The notes: generated by a model not told the origin, from the letters alone. Shown: positions 32,651 to 41,167, numbered from the stretch's first letter. The stretch is 64,000 nt of DNA from JAEYKI01 sp036679405 (GCA_036679405.1 JAVBVZ010000012.1:1-64000); one strand, 5' to 3'. Translations and numbers: made by a program.

Positions 32651-34348
32651 GTGACGGGCATCAAGCGAGTATCCAATTTTCAAAGATACAAAGATATCAT
32701 AACCGCTTTTGCAAAAAACGGCCTTGGTTTTTTATTTATCCGAAAAACCGTTATGGGACGCAAGGGCGCGCATCAGCGCGTCCTGGAAGACGCAACGCGG
32801 GAGACGGGACTTTCGGTGGGGGAACGCATACGCAAAACTTGCGAGGAACTCGGCCCCACCTTTATTAAATTTGGCCAAATCCTGAGCACCCGTACGGACA
32901 TCATTACGGAAGATGTGGCGCAGGAGCTTTCCAAGCTGCAGGACGCGGTGCCGCCTTTTCCCTACGAGCAGGCAAAGGCCCTGGTGGAAGAGGAGCTTCG
33001 CGCGAAGATTGAAGATGTTTTTGAAAGTTTTTGCGAAGAGCCGATCGCTTCCGCATCCATGTCACAGGTGTATACCGCCAGGCTGCGCTCGGGCATGCAG
33101 GTGGCCGTAAAAGTCCAGCGGCCGGATATCCACAGCATTGTGGACATAGACGTACACATTTTAAAGCGGATCGCAAGCTTTATAGACAAATATACCAAAT
33201 ACGGGGAAATGTACGATTTTCCCGGCATGGTGGAGGAGTTCGCCCGCGTGTTGGAAGACGAACTGGACTTTACCATAGAAGCCGAAAACAACGACCGCTT
33301 CCGGGAGAACCGCGCGGAAGACCCGAAGGTGACCGCGCCCCGGATTAAATGGGTGTATACGACTTCCAAAGTGCTCACCATGGAGCTGATTGAAGGCATA
33401 AAGATCACCGACGTTCCCTGCCTGAAGGAAAACAACATTTCGCCCGCCGCGCTGGCCCGCACGTTTGTGGGATCGCTCATTACCCAGATGCTCGCGGACG
33501 GATTTTTCCATGCAGACCCGCACCCCGGAAACCTGATGGTGAGGAAAGATGGGCAGATCGTGTTTATCGACCTCGGGATGATGGGCGAGCTTTCCGAAAA
33601 ATACAAACGTCTTTTAACGGATATGCTGATCGGCCTCAGCCTTAAAAACAACCGGAGAGTGGCGCAGGCGCTGGTAGACCTGGGCGTTACCCAGACGCGG
33701 GTGGAATCCAAGGCTTTTGAAGACAGCGTAGGCGAACTGTTGGATGAGTTTTTATACGTTCCGCTGCGCGAAGTGAGCGTTATGCGCGTGTTTATGGGCC
33801 TTTTTGACCTGGCCGCGCGCTATAAAATAAAAATACCGCGCACGTTTTCCATGATTGCCAAATGTCTTGGGACCGCGCAGAATATCGTGGAGCAGCTGGA
33901 CCCCGGTTTGAATATGCTGGAGATCGCGCAGCAGACGGCCAAGAGCCTGGTGGTCCGTTCCATCGGCGGCGAAGATATCAGAAACGCGCTGATTTCGGGT
34001 TTTATGGACACGGCGGATATCGCAAAGTCCCTGCCCGGCATTTTGGCGCGTTTTTTAAAAAAAGCGGAAGAAACGGATTTTGTTTTTGAACTGAAGATCA
34101 AAGAAATGGAAAAAATAGAAAAGCGGATGGAACATGTGTTCAACCGCATGTCCTTCGGCATCATTCTTTTGTCTATCAGCATTGTGCTGTCCGGCATTAT
34201 CATCGCCATCGGCGCGTTTGGAAACAGCGCGGACGGCGGGGCGCTGTACAGCATATCCACCGTTGCGCTGGTGGCAGGCCTGGTGGCGGCCGGTACCATT
34301 GTGGTGGGGATGATTCTGTCTATCCTGTTGTCCGGCCGGCGAAAATAA
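32651..34348 (+). CDS. ABC1/AarF/UbiB-type atypical protein kinase-like protein
   Basis: About 562-565 residues. It has the UbiB-specific KFGQ motif (KFGQILSTRTDIITED), the Ala-rich loop region ASMSQVYTA, VAVKVQRP (catalytic Lys), HADPHPGNLMV (catalytic loop) and FIDLGMMG (metal Asp), then two C-terminal membrane segments (about 500-560). The family acts in isoprenoid/quinone lipid biology by an ATPase activity. The start is uncertain: GTG at 32651 overlaps the GGAGGTGA ribosome binding site. The only in-frame codon at ideal spacing is ATC at 32660. Confidence 0.9.
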   Translation: MTGIKRVSNFQRYKDIITAFAKNGLGFLFIRKTVMGRKGAHQRVLEDATRETGLSVGERIRKTCEELGPTFIKFGQILSTRTDIITEDVAQELSKLQDAVPPFPYEQAKALVEEELRAKIEDVFESFCEEPIASASMSQVYTARLRSGMQVAVKVQRPDIHSIVDIDVHILKRIASFIDKYTKYGEMYDFPGMVEEFARVLEDELDFTIEAENNDRFRENRAEDPKVTAPRIKWVYTTSKVLTMELIEGIKITDVPCLKENNISPAALARTFVGSLITQMLADGFFHADPHPGNLMVRKDGQIVFIDLGMMGELSEKYKRLLTDMLIGLSLKNNRRVAQALVDLGVTQTRVESKAFEDSVGELLDEFLYVPLREVSVMRVFMGLFDLAARYKIKIPRTFSMIAKCLGTAQNIVEQLDPGLNMLEIAQQTAKSLVVRSIGGEDIRNALISGFMDTADIAKSLPGILARFLKKAEETDFVFELKIKEMEKIEKRMEHVFNRMSFGIILLSISIVLSGIIIAIGAFGNSADGGALYSISTVALVAGLVAAGTIVVGMILSILLSGRRK

Positions 34349-34353
34349 CGGGG

Positions 34354-34382
34354 TTTTCTTTTTGTGTGCAAGCGTTTATAAT
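34354..34382 (+). promoter_or_regulatory. Candidate promoter of the rhamnose cluster
   Basis: TTTTCT, 17-base spacer, perfect TATAAT, 40 bases before the glycosyltransferase ATG. The -35 is weak. Confidence 0.45.
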
Positions 34383-34422
34383 AGTATGTGCTTTCGGGCA
34401 ATAAGCATTGGGAGGATGCCGC

Positions 34423-35193
34423 ATGCGCGCAACGGCCTGCATCGTTAATTATAACGACCTTGAAAATACGACAAGAGCTGTGCGCTCCATCCTTGCGCAT
34501 ACCCGGCAGGCGGATTTTGAGCTTTATGTGGTGGACAATTCGGACGGAGAAGAGAGCGCCGCGCGGCTCAGGAAACTCTTTCCAAAAATCAATGTCATCC
34601 GCGCCCAAAAGAACGAAGGGTTCGGCGCCGCGCATAATATGGTGATCGAAAAGGCCGATTCCGACTATCACGCGATCATCAACCCGGACATCACGATTGA
34701 AAGCGATGTGATCAGCGGGTTTTGCGCGCTTTTTGACAAACATGCGGATATCGGTATCGCCTGCCCGAACACGGTTTTTCCGGACGGGCGCGCGCAGATG
34801 CTTCCCCGGCGCAACCCGACCATAAAGTATCTGGCGGCCAGCCGGCTGCCTTTCGGCCTGGGCCGAAAGACCCGCGCGCATTATGTGATGGCGGATGAAG
34901 ATTTGAGCGGGATCCGGGACGTTGACTTTGTGACGGGTTGCTTTATGTTTGCGCGAACCGCACTTTTAAAAAAGGTCGGCGGATTTGACGAACGGTATTT
35001 TTTGTATTTGGAGGACGCGGACCTCACGCGGGAAGTAAAAAAATATGCCCGTGCGGTCTACGTTCCTTTTCTGACGGTGACACATGACTGGAACCGGAAA
35101 AGCGCGCGCAGCGCAAAATATTTTTTTATCCATATTGCGTCCATTATAAAATATATGCGCAAGTGGAGAAAAAAGACGCCAAAGAAGGCATAA
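34423..35193 (+). CDS. Family 2 glycosyltransferase (rhamnosyltransferase-like)
   Basis: 256 residues. GT-A fold: start ACIVNYNDLENTTRAVRSI, nucleotide-binding VVDNSDG, donor/metal region IINPDI (DxD-like), then TGCFMFARTALLKKVGGFDERYFLYLEDADLTREV, the acceptor/catalytic block (EDADL) of GT2 enzymes like dTDP-rhamnosyltransferases. A basic C-terminal tail may touch the membrane. GGGAGG lies before the ATG. It is the first gene of the set with rfbA, C, B and D, which make its likely donor dTDP-L-rhamnose; the acceptor is unknown. Confidence 0.85.
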   Translation: MRATACIVNYNDLENTTRAVRSILAHTRQADFELYVVDNSDGEESAARLRKLFPKINVIRAQKNEGFGAAHNMVIEKADSDYHAIINPDITIESDVISGFCALFDKHADIGIACPNTVFPDGRAQMLPRRNPTIKYLAASRLPFGLGRKTRAHYVMADEDLSGIRDVDFVTGCFMFARTALLKKVGGFDERYFLYLEDADLTREVKKYARAVYVPFLTVTHDWNRKSARSAKYFFIHIASIIKYMRKWRKKTPKKA

Positions 35194-35209
35194 AGGAGGC
35201 TTTTACCAT

Positions 35210-36088
35210 ATGAAGGGAATCATACTTGCGGGCGGGTCTGGGACCCGGCTGTATCCGCTGACCATTGTGGCCAGCAAACAGCTTTTGCCCATTTACGACA
35301 AACCTATGATCTACTACCCGCTGTCCACGCTGATGCTGGCCGGGATCAAAGACATCCTTATCATCTCAACGCCTACCGACCTTCCGAGGTTCCGTGAACT
35401 TCTAGGCGACGGAAACCAGTATGGCATTTCCCTTTCCTATGCCGAGCAGCCCTCGCCGGACGGCCTGGCGCAGGCCTTTATTATCGGCGAAGAGTTTATT
35501 GCGGACGAAAGCTGCGCGATGATTTTGGGGGACAATATATTCTATGGCAACGGCCTTGGAAAGCTTTTGACGCACGCTGCCGGAAAGCAGGGCCGGGCAA
35601 CGGTGTTCGGCTACTATGTGGACGATCCGCAGCGCTTTGGCATTGTGGAGTTCGACCAAAGACATAAAGCCATTTCCATTGAAGAAAAGCCCGCGCATCC
35701 CAAAAGCAACTATTGCGTTACCGGGCTTTATTTTTATGACGAACGGGTGGTCTCCTACGCAAAGTCCTTAAAGCCTTCGGCGCGGGGAGAACTGGAGATA
35801 ACCGATCTTAACAGGATCTATTTGGAAGACGGCACGCTGGACGTGGAACTGATGGGCCGGGGATACGCCTGGCTGGACACGGGAACGTTTGACTCTTTAA
35901 GCGAAGCGGGAGAGTTTGTGCGCACGCTGCAAAACCGGCAGGGCATTGTGCTTTCCGCGCTTGAGGAGATTGCCTACAGAAAAGGATGGATCAGCAGAGA
36001 GATCCTTATCGAGAGCGCAAAGCGTTACGGAAAATCGCCCTACGGGCAGCATTTGCACGCGGTGGCGGAAGGCAGGGTGCTGGACTGA
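35210..36088 (+). CDS. rfbA: Glucose-1-phosphate thymidylyltransferase
   Basis: 292 residues. First step of dTDP-L-rhamnose synthesis: dTTP plus glucose-1-phosphate to dTDP-glucose. The signature GGSGTRLYPLT, KPMIYYPLS and the EKPAHPKSNY region are intact, and the length is normal. AAAGGAGG precedes the ATG. One base separates its stop from rfbC. Confidence 0.97.
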   Translation: MKGIILAGGSGTRLYPLTIVASKQLLPIYDKPMIYYPLSTLMLAGIKDILIISTPTDLPRFRELLGDGNQYGISLSYAEQPSPDGLAQAFIIGEEFIADESCAMILGDNIFYGNGLGKLLTHAAGKQGRATVFGYYVDDPQRFGIVEFDQRHKAISIEEKPAHPKSNYCVTGLYFYDERVVSYAKSLKPSARGELEITDLNRIYLEDGTLDVELMGRGYAWLDTGTFDSLSEAGEFVRTLQNRQGIVLSALEEIAYRKGWISREILIESAKRYGKSPYGQHLHAVAEGRVLD

Positions 36089-36089
36089 T

Positions 36090-36635
36090 ATGGAAGCAAA
36101 AAAGACATTTATAAAAGGTCTTTATGTGATAGAGCCGCAGGTTTTTGGGGATCACCGCGGATGGTTTACCGAAACGTACTCAAAAACCAAGATGGACGCA
36201 CTGGGGCTCAGTGCCGATTTTGTGCAGGACAACCATTCGTTTTCCGCCAAAAAAGGAACGCTTCGCGGGCTGCATTTTCAGATTGCGCCCAAAGCGCAGA
36301 CCAAGCTGATCCGCTGCTCGAAAGGGGCGGTACTGGATGTGGTGGTGGACCTTAGGAGCGGCTCTGCGACGTATAAAAAATGGTTTTCGGCCGAGCTGAC
36401 CGCCGAAAATTTTAAGCAGCTTTGGATTCCAAAGGGATTTGCCCACGGGTTTTTAACGCTCACCGGCGACTGCGAGATCCAGTACAAGGTGGACGAATAT
36501 TACGCGCCCGACTGCGACCGGAGCATACGCTACGACGATCCGGAGATCGGGGTGGACTGGGGCATCAAAGACCCGGTATTGTCACAAAAAGACTTAAGCG
36601 CGCCCCTGCTTGCGGGCAGCGATGTGAATTTTTAA
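36090..36635 (+). CDS. rfbC: dTDP-4-dehydrorhamnose 3,5-epimerase
   Basis: 181 residues. Cupin-fold epimerase, third step of the pathway. Catalytic His region RGLHFQ (KGTLRGLHFQ), Tyr-containing later block and family phrases FGDHRGWFTETYSK and PKGFAHGFLTL are present. The ATG at 36090 follows the rfbA stop by one base. A longer open frame reaches upstream into rfbA, but that part is not homologous and is rejected. Confidence 0.96.
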   Translation: MEAKKTFIKGLYVIEPQVFGDHRGWFTETYSKTKMDALGLSADFVQDNHSFSAKKGTLRGLHFQIAPKAQTKLIRCSKGAVLDVVVDLRSGSATYKKWFSAELTAENFKQLWIPKGFAHGFLTLTGDCEIQYKVDEYYAPDCDRSIRYDDPEIGVDWGIKDPVLSQKDLSAPLLAGSDVNF

Positions 36636-36653
36636 ATCAGAAGGAGACAATGA

Positions 36654-37673
36654 ATGAAGATACTGGTAACGGGGGGCGCAGGGTTCATTGGTGCAAACTT
36701 TGTGTATTATATGCTTGACAGGCATCCGGAAGACAAAATTGTTGCGTACGACCTGCTGACCTATGCGGGGAACTTGGAAACGCTGAAGGACGCATTTGAA
36801 AACGAGAATTTTAAATTTGTCCGCGGGGATATTGCGGACCGCGAAGCGGTCAACCGGATGTTTGAAGAGGAAGGCTTTGATATTGTCGTCAATTTTGCCG
36901 CCGAATCCCATGTGGACCGTTCCATAGAAGACCCGGGGATCTTTTTGCAGACAAACGTTCTCGGAACCCAGGTTTTGCTGGATGCGGCCCGCGCCTTTGG
37001 CGTAGGACGGTTCCACCAGGTTTCGACCGACGAGGTGTACGGAGATCTTCCGCTTGACCGGCCGGACCTGTTTTTTACGGAGAAAACGCCCATTCATACG
37101 TCTTCTCCTTATTCGGCATCCAAGGCGTCGGCCGACCTGCTGACGCTTGCATATTTCAGGACGTATAAAATGCCGGTCAGCGTTTCCCGCTGTTCCAATA
37201 ACTACGGGCCGTACCATTTTCCGGAAAAACTGATCCCGCTCATTATTTCCCGCGCACTGGCCGACCAGAGCCTGCCGGTGTACGGCACGGGCGAAAATGT
37301 GCGCGACTGGCTGTATGTGCGCGATCATTGCGCGGCGATCGACCTGATTATCCGCGGCGGCCGGGAAGGCGAGGTATACAACATCGGCGGGCACAATGAG
37401 AAAACGAACATTGAGGTGGTGCGCACCATTTTAAAAGCGCTAGGGAAACCCGAAAGCCTGATTACCTATGTGACCGACCGGGCGGGACACGACCTTCGCT
37501 ACGCCATTGATCCGACCAAGATCCACGGCGAACTCGGCTGGCTGCCCGAGACCAGTTTTGCGGAAGGGATCAAGATGACGATAGACTGGTACCTTACGCA
37601 CCAGGAGTGGTGGAAAAACATCATCAACGGGGAATACAAAAATTATTACGACAAGATGTACCGGGGCAGGTAA
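36654..37673 (+). CDS. rfbB: dTDP-glucose 4,6-dehydratase
   Basis: 339 residues. Short-chain-dehydrogenase fold with NAD-binding TGGAGFIGANFV near the N-terminus, the catalytic Tyr-Lys pair in SPYSASKASAD (YxxxK), and STDEVYGDL. It carries out the second step, dTDP-glucose to the 4-keto-6-deoxy sugar. AGAAGGAGAC precedes the ATG. It lies between rfbC and rfbD in the order A-C-B-D. Confidence 0.97.
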   Translation: MKILVTGGAGFIGANFVYYMLDRHPEDKIVAYDLLTYAGNLETLKDAFENENFKFVRGDIADREAVNRMFEEEGFDIVVNFAAESHVDRSIEDPGIFLQTNVLGTQVLLDAARAFGVGRFHQVSTDEVYGDLPLDRPDLFFTEKTPIHTSSPYSASKASADLLTLAYFRTYKMPVSVSRCSNNYGPYHFPEKLIPLIISRALADQSLPVYGTGENVRDWLYVRDHCAAIDLIIRGGREGEVYNIGGHNEKTNIEVVRTILKALGKPESLITYVTDRAGHDLRYAIDPTKIHGELGWLPETSFAEGIKMTIDWYLTHQEWWKNIINGEYKNYYDKMYRGR

Positions 37674-37677
37674 GGCA

Positions 37678-38547
37678 ATGGAAAAAGTATTGGTTACCGG
37701 CGTAGCCGGACAGCTCGGGCATGACGTTGTGCGCGAGCTTGAAAAAAGAGGCATACCGGCGGTGGGCGCGGATATCGGAGAGTTTGATTTGACAAACGAA
37801 GAGGCAACGCGCAGGTTTGTAGAGGAAGCACATCCCGGCGCGGTGGTGCACTGCGCCGCCTATACCGCGGTGGACAGGGCGGAGGACGAAGAAGAAAAGG
37901 CCTACGCCGTGAATGTGCTCGGGAGCCGGAATATTGCGCTGGCTGCCGCGCGCACAGGAGCAAAGCTTTTGTATGTGGGCACGGATTATGTGTTTGACGG
38001 GGACAAAAAAGGCGCGATAGACGCAGACGATCCTAAAAACCCGCTCGGCGTATACGGAAAAACCAAGCTGGCGGGAGAAGAGGAATGCGCGCGCATTTCG
38101 GACAAGCTGTTTATTTTGCGCCTGTCCTGGGTTTTTGGAAAAAACGGGAACAATTTTGTGAAAACCATGCTGCGCCTTTCCGAAACAAAAAAAGAGATCA
38201 GCGTGGTCTGCGACCAAACGGGGTCGCCCACGTACACGCCCGACGTTGCGCGGCTGATCTGCGACATGATCGGAACTGAAAAATACGGCGTTTACATGGC
38301 TTCGAACGAAGGCGTATGCAGCTGGTATGAATTTGCGGCCGAGATCATGCGCCAGGCCGGACGGGACACGGTGATCGTGCCCATTTCCGCGGCCGAGTAT
38401 CCTGCCCGTGCAAAGCGGCCGGCAAACTCCGCGTTTTCCAAAAAAGAACTGGATGCGGGCGGATTTGCGCGCCTGCCGCACTGGACGGACGCGCTTGCAA
38501 GGTTCCTAGAAGAAATAAACGAATCTGAAACCAGGCAAGGGCACTGA
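37678..38547 (+). CDS. rfbD: dTDP-4-dehydrorhamnose reductase
   Basis: 289 residues. NADPH-binding GVAGQLGHDVVREL at the start, catalytic YGKTKLAGE (YxxxK) and the DYVFDG block. Final step to dTDP-L-rhamnose. It begins four bases after rfbB. A small hairpin at 38556 separates it from the TM2 gene, without a T-run, so read-through is likely. Confidence 0.96.
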   Translation: MEKVLVTGVAGQLGHDVVRELEKRGIPAVGADIGEFDLTNEEATRRFVEEAHPGAVVHCAAYTAVDRAEDEEEKAYAVNVLGSRNIALAAARTGAKLLYVGTDYVFDGDKKGAIDADDPKNPLGVYGKTKLAGEEECARISDKLFILRLSWVFGKNGNNFVKTMLRLSETKKEISVVCDQTGSPTYTPDVARLICDMIGTEKYGVYMASNEGVCSWYEFAAEIMRQAGRDTVIVPISAAEYPARAKRPANSAFSKKELDAGGFARLPHWTDALARFLEEINESETRQGH

Positions 38548-38555
38548 GTGCTCTT

Positions 38556-38573
38556 TGGGGAAACCCCCAAAAG
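38556..38573 (+). other. Hairpin between rfbD and the TM2 gene, next to the ribosome binding site
   Basis: CTTTGGGG and CCCCAAAAG form an eight-base-pair stem around AAAC. The right arm touches the AAAGGAGGG ribosome binding site of the gene at 38585. No T-run follows, so it is a possible mRNA processing or translation-control structure rather than a terminator. Confidence 0.5.
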
Positions 38574-38584
38574 GAGGGATGAAC

Positions 38585-39031
38585 ATGCCGGTCTATAAAT
38601 ACTGCAGGTATTGCGGCGCAGATCTTGCGCCAAACGATGCTTTTTGCCGCAAATGCGGAGCGCCGGTGGGGCGCGGGAACCACTATTGCTGGAACTGCGG
38701 CAAGGCGACGGATGAAAACGCCGTTGTCTGTGTCCATTGCGGCGTGCAACTGACCCCGGCCTACAGCCAGCAGGGCCCGCAGGCGGATCCGGACAGCAAG
38801 TCCAAGATCGCAGCCGGGCTGTTCGGCATTTTTTTAGGAGGGCTCGGGATCCACAATTTTTATCTGGGCTTTACCGGAAAAGCGGTGGCGCAGCTCATAC
38901 TACTGCTGCTCGGGTTTGTGACGTTTGGCATCACGTCCATCATTGCCGCCATCTGGGGCTTTGTGGAAGGGATATTGATCCTGACGGGCAGTATTTCCGC
39001 GGACGCTTCGGGAAAGCCTTTGCGGGATTAG
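38585..39031 (+). CDS. Double zinc-ribbon TM2-domain membrane protein
   Basis: 148 residues. Two zinc ribbons: Cys7/10/21/24 and Cys35/38/49/52 (CRYCG, CRKCG, CWNCG, CVHCG). Then follows the TM2 domain (about 72-135) with KSKIAAGLFGIFLGGLGIHNFYLG and AIWGFVEGILIL, two membrane helices joined by a short turn. The family function is unknown. ATG at 38585 has GGAGG seven bases upstream. It is the last gene of the rhamnose region before the terminator at 39041. Confidence 0.9.
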   Translation: MPVYKYCRYCGADLAPNDAFCRKCGAPVGRGNHYCWNCGKATDENAVVCVHCGVQLTPAYSQQGPQADPDSKSKIAAGLFGIFLGGLGIHNFYLGFTGKAVAQLILLLLGFVTFGITSIIAAIWGFVEGILILTGSISADASGKPLRD

Positions 39032-39040
39032 TAAAAGAGC

Positions 39041-39073
39041 AAAAAAAAACCGCCTATGATAGGCGGTTTTTTA
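39041..39073. terminator. Bidirectional terminator between the TM2 and zinc-ribbon genes
   Basis: AAACCGCCTAT pairs with AGGCGGTTT around a small loop, with a run of A before and T after, so it can end both convergent transcripts. Confidence 0.88.
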
Positions 39074-39078
39074 AGTTT

Positions 39079-39252
39079 CTAGTCGTCGTAGTTTCTTCTG
39101 AAAGAATTCCGCTGCTGTTTCCTGGCTTTTCTGCAGTCAGGACACCGCACCGGGTCGTTCTGAAAGCCTTTTTCCTTAAAGAATTCCTGTTCACCTTCCG
39201 TGAAAGTAAATTCTTGGCCGCAGTCTTTGCAAACTAATGTACGATCTGCCAT
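39079..39252 (-). CDS. 57-residue CxxC zinc-ribbon protein
   Basis: The protein begins MADRTLVCKDCGQEFTF, has a second CPDC pair (Cys37/Cys40) and ends in a basic RKARKQQRNSFRRN stretch. This is the small zf-trcl/CxxC-CxxC zinc-ribbon family widespread in Clostridia, with unknown function. AAGGGGGGA lies eight bases upstream of the ATG, and a good promoter (TTGTAA-17-TACAAT) lies at 39365. Its shortness makes it easy to miss. Confidence 0.88.
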   Translation of the reverse strand: MADRTLVCKDCGQEFTFTEGEQEFFKEKGFQNDPVRCPDCRKARKQQRNSFRRNYDD

Positions 39253-39364
39253 TTTACAATCCCCCCTTCTCGCTATGATTGGAAAAAACCCGGCTTAAAA
39301 AATTTTCCTCATAAACAAAAAGAGGTAAAGTTTTATTATCCGTTCAAGGTCTTTTTCATAACCG

Positions 39365-39393
39365 ATTGTATCATAGGAAAGTTTATATTACAA
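39365..39393 (-). promoter_or_regulatory. Promoter of the small zinc-ribbon gene
   Basis: Minus strand TTGTAA, 17-base spacer, TACAAT preceded by TGA (extended -10). The predicted leader is about 105 bases. Confidence 0.65.
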
Positions 39394-39564
39394 CAAAATT
39401 TTTTGCATAAAAAAGAAATTCATAATTATTAAATTGAATATACAAATATTAGCCAATAAAGGCACAAAAAAGCAAATAACCGTCTGAAATGACCTTTTTT
39501 GCGAAAGGCAGGGCCTAGTTCATTTACAAAAATATTACAAAATAATACTTTAAAAATCATAAAA
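39394..39564. other. AT-rich intergenic spacer, nothing recognised
   Basis: Between two divergent promoters. Very AT-rich, with A and T tracts. No open frame with a ribosome binding site and no recognisable structured RNA. Confidence 0.4.
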
Positions 39565-39580
39565 TTGTGTTATAATAACT
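39565..39580 (+). promoter_or_regulatory. Extended -10 promoter of the DUF1934 gene
   Basis: TTGTGTTATAATAACT, containing TGTGT-TATAAT (TRTG-type extended -10), 38 bases before the ATG. The same 16 bases occur in the rpmE promoter at 42829-42844. No clear -35. Confidence 0.65.
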
Positions 39581-39617
39581 TAATAATTTTAAGAAAAAGC
39601 TTTGATAACGGAGTATT

Positions 39618-40040
39618 ATGCAGATGTCTGACATTTTGCTGACCATTAAAGGAAGCCATACCGAGGGCGGCGAAGAAAATGCGGTCGAACTCATTACCGA
39701 CGGCGTTTTGACGCGTGAAGACGGCTCCTATATAATAGAATATGACGAGAGTGAACTTTCCGGGATGGAGAACACCAAGACCCGCCTGAAAGTAGTGGAC
39801 GAATGTATCCACTTAGAGCGGCAGGGCGCGCTGCAGACCGAGTTTGTGTTTGCGCAGACACGCCCTTTTGAGGCGGCGTATACCACGCCGTTCGGTTCCA
39901 TGCAGGTAAGCGTTTTTCCCACCCATGTACAAAGCGCGCTCTCGGACAGCGAAGGAAACATTGACCTTGAGTATGTTATCAAGATCGGGGGAGCGGAAGC
40001 GCTCAATAAGCTTTCGATCCAATACAGGCTCAAACACTAG
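39618..40040 (+). CDS. DUF1934 (YwiB-like) beta-barrel protein
   Basis: 140 residues, almost all beta strands, starting SDILLTIKGSHTEGG and with GSYIIEYDESELSGMENTKT, the central DUF1934 phrase. Known structures of this family are calycin/lipocalin-like barrels of unknown ligand. A CGGAG site lies four bases before the first ATG; a second in-frame ATG two codons on is also possible. It is followed 15 bases later by the MBL-fold gene on the same transcript. Confidence 0.85.
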   Translation: MQMSDILLTIKGSHTEGGEENAVELITDGVLTREDGSYIIEYDESELSGMENTKTRLKVVDECIHLERQGALQTEFVFAQTRPFEAAYTTPFGSMQVSVFPTHVQSALSDSEGNIDLEYVIKIGGAEALNKLSIQYRLKH

Positions 40041-40055
40041 ATCGGGGGGAACATC

Positions 40056-40706
40056 GTGTTTATAAAATGGCTGGGGCATTCCTGTTTTAAAATAACGCTG
40101 AAGGACGGCAGGTCGATCGTTATCGATCCGTATGATCCTACAGTTGGCTATAAACCGGTGGACGAAGAGGCGGACATCGTGACCGTTTCGCACGATCATT
40201 ACGACCACAATTATACCGCCGGTATAAAAGGGGACTATAAGCTCATCGACGCCGCGGGTATTTACCGGGACGGCGGCCTGGAGATCACCGGGATTGAAGC
40301 CCTGCACGATGAAAACGGCGGCAAAGACCGCGGCCGGATCATTTGCAATGTGATTGCGGCGGAAGGCATGCGCCTTTTGCATATGTCGGATATCGGCGCT
40401 ATGCCGGAAGACTCCTTTTTTGAAAAGATCGGCAAAATAGATGTTCTGATGATCCCGGTGGGCGGCGTATTCACGGTGGACGCGCAGGGCGCGTTTGCAA
40501 TTATGGAACGCATAGCGCCCAATATTATTATTCCCATGCATTATATGACGTCCTGCCTTTCCTTTAAACTGGCCGGCGTGCACGACTTTATCAAGCTGGC
40601 CAGCAAGGTGCGCGACGTATCGCGGCACCTTGAAAGCTCTCTCGAAGTCACGGCGGACAACTTAAAAAAACGTCCGCGGATCATTGTGATGCAGCATTCC
40701 AATTGA
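40056..40706 (+). CDS. MBL-fold metal-dependent hydrolase (UlaG-like)
   Basis: 216 residues. Short metallo-beta-lactamase fold: KWLGHSCFKIT start, metal motif SHDHYDHN (HxHxDH), later metal residues in HMSDIGAM and MHYMTS. This fits the UlaG/YtkL group of cytoplasmic metal hydrolases with unknown substrates. The start is GTG at 40056, with GGGGGGAAC upstream. A terminator lies 16 bases after the stop. Confidence 0.9.
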   Translation: MFIKWLGHSCFKITLKDGRSIVIDPYDPTVGYKPVDEEADIVTVSHDHYDHNYTAGIKGDYKLIDAAGIYRDGGLEITGIEALHDENGGKDRGRIICNVIAAEGMRLLHMSDIGAMPEDSFFEKIGKIDVLMIPVGGVFTVDAQGAFAIMERIAPNIIIPMHYMTSCLSFKLAGVHDFIKLASKVRDVSRHLESSLEVTADNLKKRPRIIVMQHSN

Positions 40707-40722
40707 AAAAAGCGCCAAATGG

Positions 40723-40757
40723 CCGCTTTGCGCCGAACGGCAAAAAGCGGTTTTTTT
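40723..40757 (+). terminator. Rho-independent terminator after the MBL gene
   Basis: CCGCTTT pairs with AAAGCGG across a 14-base loop and is followed by seven T. Confidence 0.7.
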
Positions 40758-40994
40758 GCGGAGTCCCGTGAGTAAAACCCCGGTTTTTTGGGATAAGGGG
40801 TCTTAAAACGCCTTTTTTTAAAAAGCGGCAGCCAAAGCTGCGCGCATAAAAATAAGCGGGCGCGGCGGCGGGCAAACGGGGCGGACGGCCCGGGCAGTCA
40901 AAAGCACGGCATTGCGCGACGCAAAGCCTTTTTATAGAAGATGCATAAATGGGATAAAACAGCGGTAAAAAGGGCATACAAATGAAAAATATTA
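40758..40994. other. Intergenic stretch with no recognised gene, upstream of the rho promoter
   Basis: The left part is G/C-rich with several homopolymer runs, the right part AT-rich. Open frames on either strand lack ribosome binding sites. Nothing recognised as RNA gene. Confidence 0.4.
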
Positions 40995-41023
40995 TTGACA
41001 AATGAATAATAATAATAAATAAT
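40995..41023 (+). promoter_or_regulatory. Promoter of rho, with a long AT-rich leader
   Basis: TTGACA, 17-base spacer, AATAAT. A perfect TATAAT also lies at 41028-41033 but is badly spaced. The leader to the rho start is about 135 bases and AT-rich; in other bacteria rho is autoregulated through such leaders, but no specific structure is evident here. Confidence 0.55.
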
Positions 41024-41167
41024 AGACTATAATAATAGTTCTGTATATTCAGTTGCGAACATTACATTTCTTTATGAAAGAAAAAATTTAATTTTTTCAA
41101 TTTTAAGTAACAATGTTTTGTTGGTTATTTAATTTATTAATGGATAAATAAAAAGGGGTTGTTTTTT

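Noticed and set aside
33820..34881. Long minus-strand open frame opposite the UbiB-like and glycosyltransferase genes
   Set aside because: It spans two confidently identified plus-strand genes and the promoter between them, with no recognisable domain.
35916..36089. N-terminal extension of rfbC into the rfbA gene
   Set aside because: The extension is out of frame with rfbA, Arg/Cys-rich and unlike any epimerase; the ATG at 36090 gives a normal-length protein.
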